Shown here: positions 57,510 through 64,000 of the stretch, one piece after another
Position numbering within the stretch: the first letter of the stretch is position 1
How the letters are laid out: the number at the start of each line of letters is the position of its first letter
Source: Pontederia crassipes
Lineage: Eukaryota; Streptophyta; Magnoliopsida; Commelinales; Pontederiaceae
Direction: 5' to 3'
DNA: 64,000 bases
Assembly (NCBI GenBank): GCA_030549335.1
Contig: CM060188.1
Coordinates: 44,729,696-44,793,695, forward strand
Made by a program: the position numbers and the translations under genes
The notes under the pieces: generated by a model
Database searches by the model: none
Told to the model about the DNA's origin: nothing
Seen by the model: only the letters and a program-made list of their open reading frames with translations

Positions 57510-58890
57510 CACTACAAGAAAATTGGTGATTAGCAACGCCATATAGCGCCTCAAAAGTTTGTGACGCTATAAAGATGCCACTAGCGCCTCCATTGCGCTT
57601 CTTTAGCGTCACCAGAATCAGACGCCACTTGCCTCTCAATAGCGTCTCATTAGCATCTTCCTATCTACTCAAAGAGTTGACGTTAAAAGTAGCGCAATCG
57701 AGATGCTACGTAGACATTATTATTTTCCGCCAGGAACCGCAAATGCGCGGCAGTACCTAGCGTCGTTATGGAGTCGACAACATTAGACACGAAACTAGCG
57801 TCGCATGTATGAAGACTCTAAAGCGACGCTACATGGTGTCTCAATCGAAAGAGACGCTAATGAGACGCTACCGTATATATTTAAACACAATATTATATAT
57901 ACTATATGTCAATCAATAAATATATTAAATATTATATTAGTATTAATTACACGATTATCAACATATTATCAATAGCATAATATCAACATATAGATATATT
58001 AATTACACGATTATATATATATATATATGTATGTATTTTTACATGATAAGAGTGTTCCTAAATATATAAATTTTTTCCTATATTTTCTATGTTATCTATA
58101 CATATAATATATATAATATCTTTATTATGCATATATCTTAATTATACATCTTCTTAGCTATTCAGCGGGTTGACATTAACTCTCTAGCGCTGCAATCGAG
58201 ACGCTACGTAGACGCTATTATTTCGCGCCACTATTCTTAATGCGCGGCAGCACCTAGCGTCATTTTGTTGTCGACCACTTTAGACGCGACACTAGCGTCT
58301 CATGTCTGAAGACTGTGAAGCGACGCTATATGGCGTCCAGGAGAAGCTAATGAGACGCTACTGTATATATTTAAACACTATATTATATATACTATATGTC
58401 AATCAATAAATTCATTAAATATTATATTAGCATTAAGTACACGATTATAAACATATTATCAATAGCATAATATCAACATATATATGTATTAATTACACGA
58501 TTATATATATGTATTTTTACATGATAAGAGTGTTCCTAAATATATAATTTTTTACCTATATTATTTATGTTATGTATACATATAATATATATAATATCTT
58601 AATTATGCATATATTATTATTATATACTTAATCATGGGATTACGATGATTGATTAAGTGAGTCATATGTTAGCGTCACAGTAGACACACAATAGCATCCA
58701 CCTAGCGTTTAACGAGCGCCGAAGCTATTGTCGACGCTATGATGACACCATGGGCGTCTCTCTAGCGTCGCATGTTCGAGACATCATATTATTTTTGACG
58801 CTAGTTCGGCGCTACGGAGTCGCTAAATGAATCTAACGACTCAATGGCGTCTGTATTGCGCCTCCTAAGCCGACTTTTTACCCCTCGCTC
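57510..58890 (+). mobile_element. CACTA-type end cluster, partial element
   Basis: Begins CACTACAAGAAAATTGGTG (57510), close to the reverse of the right end of the first element. Dense GACGCTA and TAGCGTC repeats run through 57525-57880, 58180-58360 and 58670-58870, separated by AT-rich DNA. No matching right terminus and no coding sequence were found, so it is either a truncated element or a non-autonomous derivative. Confidence 0.6.
57650..58630 (+). repeat. 498-bp tandem duplication in the CACTA end cluster
   Basis: Unit 1 (about 57650-58147) and unit 2 (about 58148-58630) share GCAATCGAGA.GCTACGTAGA, AATGCGCGGCAG.ACCTAGCG and the AT-rich tail with TACTATATGTCAATCAATAA. CGAGATGCTACG at 57699 pairs with CGAGACGCTACG at 58197 (offset 498). 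Confidence 0.85.
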
Positions 58891-59466
58891 AATCGAGCAC
58901 ATATAGACATATAAATACGCGTATATGCTGATACCTACATATAATAAGTAACAGATGATCAATGATTGTGCTTGCTCATTGTTGACGTGTTGTCACTACA
59001 AGTTGGCAAAATCCTCGATTTTGTTCTTTGTTTTCTTCCTCTCTATCTTCTTCATTTTTTTTGTGTTCTCTGGACATCATCTTTCGACACATTCATTGAC
59101 ATTCCTTCTTCTCTTCTTGGCAGTTGATCATTAATAATTAGCGTCTTCCAATGTGGTTTCTTCCCCAATTACGGTTCTCCACTCCCTCTTCTTCACCTTC
59201 TTCGTTTAGTCTCTGGCAAATAGTTCGAGCTCAATCTCTTCCCGTCGGCATCGTTAACTATTGCACAATCTTCTTTGTAGGTGTTTGGTGCTTGCAGTTC
59301 ATCATATTCATCCGCTGGAAGTCATCTCGTAATGAGGGGGCATACCAGCATATGCAATCTCTGACATATGCAACAATCGGTAGCATTCAACGTCTTTTCA
59401 ACGTCGACATAATGGCCACTGTGCAAGTTGTTATTGTTCAGCTTCTTCCCACCGTCAACTTGAAGG
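58891..59466. other. Intergenic DNA
   Basis: No gene supported. A CACTACAAG at about 58994 could be another CACTA terminus, but lacks a subterminal array on its inner side. The open frame at 59151-59471 has no recognisable domain. Confidence 0.4.
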
Positions 59467-60682
59467 TGTAGGATCCCAAAAGGCACCAAGAGGTGATGAA
59501 TTGGATTTAATCCAAAAATAATGATTTTACAAAAATCCGTTGCGAAAGCTTAAGATCGATTCAACAATCTTTAAATCAAAACAAATTAAATCAGAACATA
59601 TCACAATATAAATATGAGAGGGTGAGGGAGAGAGAATGCAAACAAAAAATGCATAGGTGCTTGTTGACGAGGTTTGACTACACATTGGCTTACATCCCCG
59701 CTCCGATCTCGAGACATCGAGACCCCCAGAGATTTCACTAAACTCTTCCTTAATTCCAAATGAGGCAAGAAAAAATGCCCTTTACGTCAACCACCTTTTT
59801 TTTCTTCTAGGAAGCTTATCTTTTCTCTCGCTCAAGAGGTAAGATATGGAACTTCTTTTACACAGGTGCTCTCTCAATTTTTCTGAACAATATTTCTCTC
59901 TTTTATAATGACAAGCTCACAAGAAGAGAAGAGAGAAAGAAAGTAAAAATAGAAATGATAACTTCAAGGGAAATGGTCTTCTTATGATAACTTGAAGTTT
60001 TTCTTCAATGCTTAGATGGATGCCTTTGCTTCTAGCTTTGGCACTTCTTTTATAGGCTTCAGCATGTGAAAAATTCGTTCGGAATTTGTTCCATAATTTT
60101 CTTCTTTAAAAATAGTCATTACTGAGGTCTATATGACCATTGCACTCTTTTTTGTCACTGACGGCAACTAGTCGGTCGACCAGACTTTCGACGGTCACTC
60201 GACCGGTATAGTCTCAATATTTTTTATTTCGCCCGTTGAGCAGATTGATCGATTGGTGCATTGATCGGTCGGTCGACTGGTGTAGTCTCGATGTGGATTT
60301 GGGCAGCTCATACAATGACCGGTCGACCGGCATCTCCGAATGGTCGACCGGCATCTCTGAATGGTCGACCGGTATAGTCTCAACCGGCTTTTCTTGTGTC
60401 AACAGGTAAGTTGACCGACCTGCACTATTTTAAGCATAACATTTTACACAGTTATCCAAATTAAATAATCTTGAATTCTATGGATAACTAAAAGGATTCT
60501 CTACAAATTTGATATTCATCATTCAACCATAATCTAACCCGACCATAGTCAATTATTTAATCAAAGTTTAGTGCATAAAGTTATCCTTTTTTATTTAAAC
60601 CTTTTCAGCTTTTAACTTTAATCTTTCGAATTTTGTATCATCAAAATATAATTTTATATGGCATTAAAACTTTGATCCAACA
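59467..60682 (-). repeat. 3' LTR of the copia-type element
   Basis: 1216 bp; plus-strand ends TGTAGGATCCC and TTTGATCCAACA (minus strand TGTTGG...CCTACA). Contains GTCGAC motifs at 60170-60370, including two and a half 21-bp units of ATGGTCGACCGGCATCTC plus three bases (60330-60370). Confidence 0.85.
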
Positions 60683-60699
60683 ATCTCCCCCTTTTTTAT
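60683..60699 (-). other. Polypurine tract of the copia-type element
   Basis: Minus strand AAAAAAGGGGGAGAT directly precedes the 3' LTR. Confidence 0.75.
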
Positions 60700-61479
60700 G
60701 AAGACAAATCGAAAAATATGAAAAATATATAAGTTGCGAAAAAGTTATAAAAAGTTAAAAAAATCAATTTTACGCCTCCTAACACTAGCTTTCCTTACAA
60801 TGATAGATATTCATATAAGTACTAATTGTAAGGTACTCTTCATATAAAGTTATGTTCATATCATATTTGTCATATATTTCTCCCCCTTTTGTTTTATCAA
60901 AAAGAATAATTTGTATATGAAGCATATAAGAAACCATATGTAACTCCCCCTCAATCATATTGTCAAAAAAATTTATTTTTCCCTTTTTATCATATAATAA
61001 ACATGTAAAGTATTGCATCATAAAGAGTAAAAAAAAATAACTCCCCCAAAATTTATGGCTATTTTATAACGAAAACAATTTGATGAAAGCCACACAAAAA
61101 TATATTAGGGATCAAAATATTGCATAAAAACTTTGATACAACAATGATATCCATGATATGTCAAAATAAAGTTTAACATGCTCCCCTTATCACTATTATC
61201 AATTTTCATTTATATGTTCCTCTTTTCAAAGAAATACTATTTTAAATTTTGACAGAAATAAAAAAGTAGGCTTAACAATTAAGAACTATGATAGTAATAA
61301 ATTTCAAAAGTATAACCAACTTGAGTAAATGATACTTTTACCATAAACTTTTGCCTTCACATTTTCATTTTCATTTGTCTTTGTTTTACATGTGAGGCAC
61401 ACCTAAAAAATAATCATTTAAACTTTGGTACCCAAACTTCTTTGGGTCCAATTTTGTTAGTAATGGTTCCTTTTGGAAC
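60700..61479. other. Non-coding part of the copia-type element
   Basis: The AT-rich stretch between gag and the polypurine tract, where pol would be expected. Repeated CTCCCCC blocks (60896, 60945, 61042, 61181) are polypurine on the element's strand. No pol motif found. Confidence 0.55.
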
Positions 61480-62893
61480 CTAAATCATTACATGTTGAAT
61501 TGTTTTTCTTACTTTGCATTGATAAGCATAATGACCATGAAATCTACATGCAAAATATGTAATATGTGATTTTCTATCATAGAAATGATTAGATTTCCAA
61601 TAAAAATTTTCATGTCCAAAGTATTTTCTAGGATTATATTTTGTTACATGAGAAATAGGTATATTTTTCAAGGATGCATTTTTTCTTCTTTACTTTTTCT
61701 AAAGAACAAGCTAGTTTTATAATTTCACATGCATGTGTAATTTCCAAAGAATCAATTTTATTTTTTAAATTTTCATTTTTCACAAAATATGTATTCTTTT
61801 CTTCTTTTAATTTTTCAAGTTCATGTAGCAATTCTTCATTTTCCTCTTTAAGTGAAAAATATTTTTTTATAAGAGAGGAAAGTTCTTTATTCACATCTAA
61901 AGAAAGATTTTTTTCGGAAGAGCTCGATGAGTCATAATTTGAATTTGAAAGGTTAAAAATTATCTCATCATCGTGTGTCACTAAGCACAAGTATGCTTCG
62001 TCACCAGAAGAGCTTGATGAATTATTTGTTTCACTAGACTCTTCATATTTTTTTTCTTTTTACCTTTATGAGGTTTCTCTTCTTTGTAGTGTTTGTATGA
62101 TCTTCTGGCTGGCTTCTCACTCTTTTCTTTTGATTTTACCAACTTAGAGATATTTGTCAAGTTTTCTTGTATAGCGTGCGAGTCTCTTCTCATCTACTTC
62201 TTCTTCATTTGAATCTTCTTCATTTTCATTTGCTTTCAATGCCAATGTTTTCTTCTTGGAAGTTTTTTCTTCTTGGATTGAGATCTCATAGGTTAGAAGT
62301 AAACCAATAAGATCATCAAAATCTAATTTATTCAAATCTTTTTCTTCAATCACGGTCCTCTTCGTATGCCATTTCGAAGAAAGAGACCGGAGAAATTTTT
62401 TCACTTTTTGAGAGTTAGTTCTTGGCTAACCCAAGGAGGCTAAGTCATTCAAAATCTCGTTAAACCGTACAGCCATATCATTTATGGATTCATTATCATG
62501 CATTTTAAAAGAACCATATTGATGATTTAAAATATTTAGTTTAGATTCTTTAACTTTATTCGTTCCTTCGTAAGTAACAATAAGTTTTTCCCAATCTCAG
62601 TTGCACTTTCACAATTAGAAATCCGATTAAACTCTGTTGAATTCAAAGTACAATAAAAAATATTTTTGACTTTCCAATCAAGTTTTGTAAAAAAAAATTC
62701 TCTTTAGACGAAATCTGTAGATAATTTTTCATACAAATAATAATCTTTTTCAACAATATCTCAAATGTTTATATCAATAGAACATATGTATGCTTGAATC
62801 CTTATTTTCCAATAAGCAAAATTTGATGCATTAAAATGGGAAGGACGACTAATTGATTGTCCTTCGGCAAAACTAAATCCACTTAATGTCATC
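61480..62893 (-). pseudogene. gag: Copia-type gag, broken
   Basis: Starts MTLSGFSFAEGQSISRPSHF then NASNFAYWKIRIQAYICSID, the N-terminus common in plant copia gag. It continues LDWKVKNIFYCTLNSTEFNR in shifted frames. The open segment 62144-62404 reads FLRSLSSKWHTKRTVIEEK and DDLIGLLLTYEISIQEE, diagnostic for the UBN2/gag domain. Then come a Lys-rich stretch, an acidic coiled-coil-like segment (KEENEELLHELEKLKEEKN, about 61840) and a final CRFHGHYAYQC, a zinc knuckle with one Cys replaced by His. Stops and frameshifts separate all parts. Nothing resembling protease or integrase follows before the polypurine tract. Confidence 0.75.
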
Positions 62894-63003
62894 GCTCTTA
62901 AAGATGATTAAATCTTGGAACAAGACGATGAAGTCTTAAAATGATTAAATCTTAAAATAGTCTGATCTTAAAACAAGATGATTAAAAATCAAAATAAGAG
63001 CAA

Positions 63004-63018
63004 CCTGCTCTGAAACCA
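63004..63018 (-). other. Primer-binding site of the copia-type element
   Basis: Minus strand TGGTTTCAGAGCAGG matches the tRNA-Met primer site TGGTATCAGAGC with one change, two bases inside the 5' LTR edge. Confidence 0.8.
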
Positions 63019-63020
63019 AT

Positions 63021-63893
63021 TGTAGGATCCCAAAGGTCACCAAGAGGGGGAGTGAATTGGTGTTAGTCCAAAAATAATGATTTTACAAAAGTCCGTCGTG
63101 GAAGCTTAAGATCGATTCAACAATCTTTAAATCAAAACAAATTAAATCTGATCATATCACAATATAAATATGAGAGGGAGAGAGAGAATACAAACATAAA
63201 ATGCACGGGTGGTTGTTGACGAGGTTCGGTCACACTTTGACCTACGTCCCCGCTCCGACTTCTCAACCTCGAGATCGTCGAAGATTCCACTAAGCTCTTC
63301 CTTGACTCCAAATGGGGCAAGGAAAAACATCATTTATATCAACCACATTTTTCTCCGCTTCCAGAGGTAAGGCAACCTCTCCTTTTAGGAAGTTTATTTT
63401 TTGTCTCGCTTAAGAGGTAAGATATGAAATCTCTTTTACACATGAGCTCTCTCAATTTTTCTGAATAATATTTCAATCTTTTACAATGACAAGCTCACAA
63501 GAAGAGAAGAGAGAAAGAAAGTAAAACTAAAAATGATAACTTCAAGGGAAAAGGTCTTCTTTTGATGACTTGAAGTTTTTCTTCAATGCTTGGATGGATG
63601 TCTTTGCTTCTGACTTTGGCACTCCTTTTATAGGCTTTAGCATGTGGAAAATTCATTTAGAATTTGTTCCATAATTTTCTCCTTTAAAAATAATTGGTAT
63701 TGTTCATTTCAGATAAAGACCGGTCGACCGGTCTATATGACCGTTGCACTCTTTTTTCTCACTGATCGCAGCTAGTCGGGACCGATCACTCGATCATATA
63801 GTCTTGACATTTTTTATTTCATCCGTTGAGATGATCGATCATCCGGTGCATCGATCGGTGTAGTCTCAACGTGGATTTGGGCAACTCATGCAA
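63021..63893 (-). repeat. 5' LTR of the copia-type element, partial
   Basis: Begins TGTAGGATCCCAAAGGTC on the plus strand and is collinear with 59467-60315, down to GTGGATTTGGGCAACTCATG. Homology stops at about 63893, where its partner continues into the GTCGAC units. Confidence 0.85.
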
Positions 63894-64000
63894 TATATTA
63901 TTGTTTATGAATGCTTTGTTAAAAGATGCAAATATTTTTAAATTGTTGTATATTAAACATTTTGTGTCACCCATATGCATTTTATAAATGAATGTGTGAA
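63894..64000. other. Unassigned window end
   Basis: AT-rich sequence that does not match the expected LTR continuation; too short to identify. Confidence 0.4.

Larger units (their letters stand above)
59467..63893 (-). mobile_element. Ty1/copia-type element with gag only (non-autonomous)
   Basis: Two similar LTRs (59467-60682 and 63021 onward) start TGTAGGATCCCAAA on the plus strand. The primer site and polypurine tract show the element lies on the minus strand. The 2.34-kb interior encodes only a gag-like protein; protease, integrase, RT and RNase H are absent. That is the layout of gag-only terminal-repeat retrotransposons. The 5' LTR loses homology to its partner at about 63893, so the element is interrupted or rearranged there. 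Left flank GAAGG (59462-59466) may be one target copy; the other cannot be checked. Confidence 0.75.

Noticed and set aside
58990..59015. CACTACAAG as another CACTA left end
   Set aside because: No subterminal array follows on the inner side and no partner end exists.

Overview
This is nuclear DNA of a flowering plant, probably a monocot. The inference rests on long AT-rich non-coding tracts, dense plant-type transposable elements (Ty3/gypsy chromoviruses, Ty1/copia, L1-type LINEs, CACTA, Mutator-like, probable hAT), one GC-rich intronless gene with DUF4408 and DUF761 signatures, and a decayed plant VPS20 gene. No bacterial, organellar or viral gene set is present. I found only one intact host protein gene (19361-20032, minus strand); almost everything else is mobile DNA or its debris.

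Layout. 1-2.8 kb: AT-rich, no gene. 2.9-4.3 kb: LINE 3' end and a short truncated LINE copy. 5.06-6.74 kb: minus-strand Ty3/gypsy chromovirus relic (chromodomain, integrase, RNase H). 6.78-12.59 kb: plus-strand VPS20 (ESCRT-III) pseudogene in five recognisable exons with stops and frameshifts. Its fourth intron holds an L1-type LINE that is itself interrupted by a 5'-truncated LINE with target duplication and by an inverted LINE fragment. 14.1-14.8 kb: Mutator-like element with long terminal inverted repeats and a perfect 9-bp target duplication. 19.4-20.2 kb: the DUF4408/DUF761 gene with a TATA box. 23.5-24.5 kb: SINE-like element and a hAT-like MITE. 28.2-38.2 kb: CACTA elements, one almost complete from end to end (30233-38183), containing a 2.2-kb internal tandem duplication.

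39.4-50.0 kb: a full-length Ty3/gypsy chromovirus with 2.5-kb LTRs, tRNA-Met primer site, polypurine tract and 5-bp ATTAA target duplication; its coding region is disabled by stops and frameshifts. 50.0-54.4 kb: 3' half of a second CACTA element of the same family. 57.5-58.9 kb: a further CACTA-like end cluster with a 498-bp tandem duplication. 59.5-63.9 kb: a minus-strand Ty1/copia-type element that has LTRs and gag but no pol, consistent with a non-autonomous gag-only element.

No new enzymatic or defence system is visible. The most interesting signals concern mechanism. A set of extremely short retroinsertions (13-15 bp of LINE tail) is flanked by 14-15 bp target duplications, and one of them lengthens a VPS20 exon in frame. 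An integrase carries an in-frame 48-bp triplication. CACTA subterminal GCGTC arrays are repeatedly duplicated in tandem. Two unrelated LTR families both carry clustered GTCGAC palindromes. All identifications were made by eye from motifs; no database or alignment was run.
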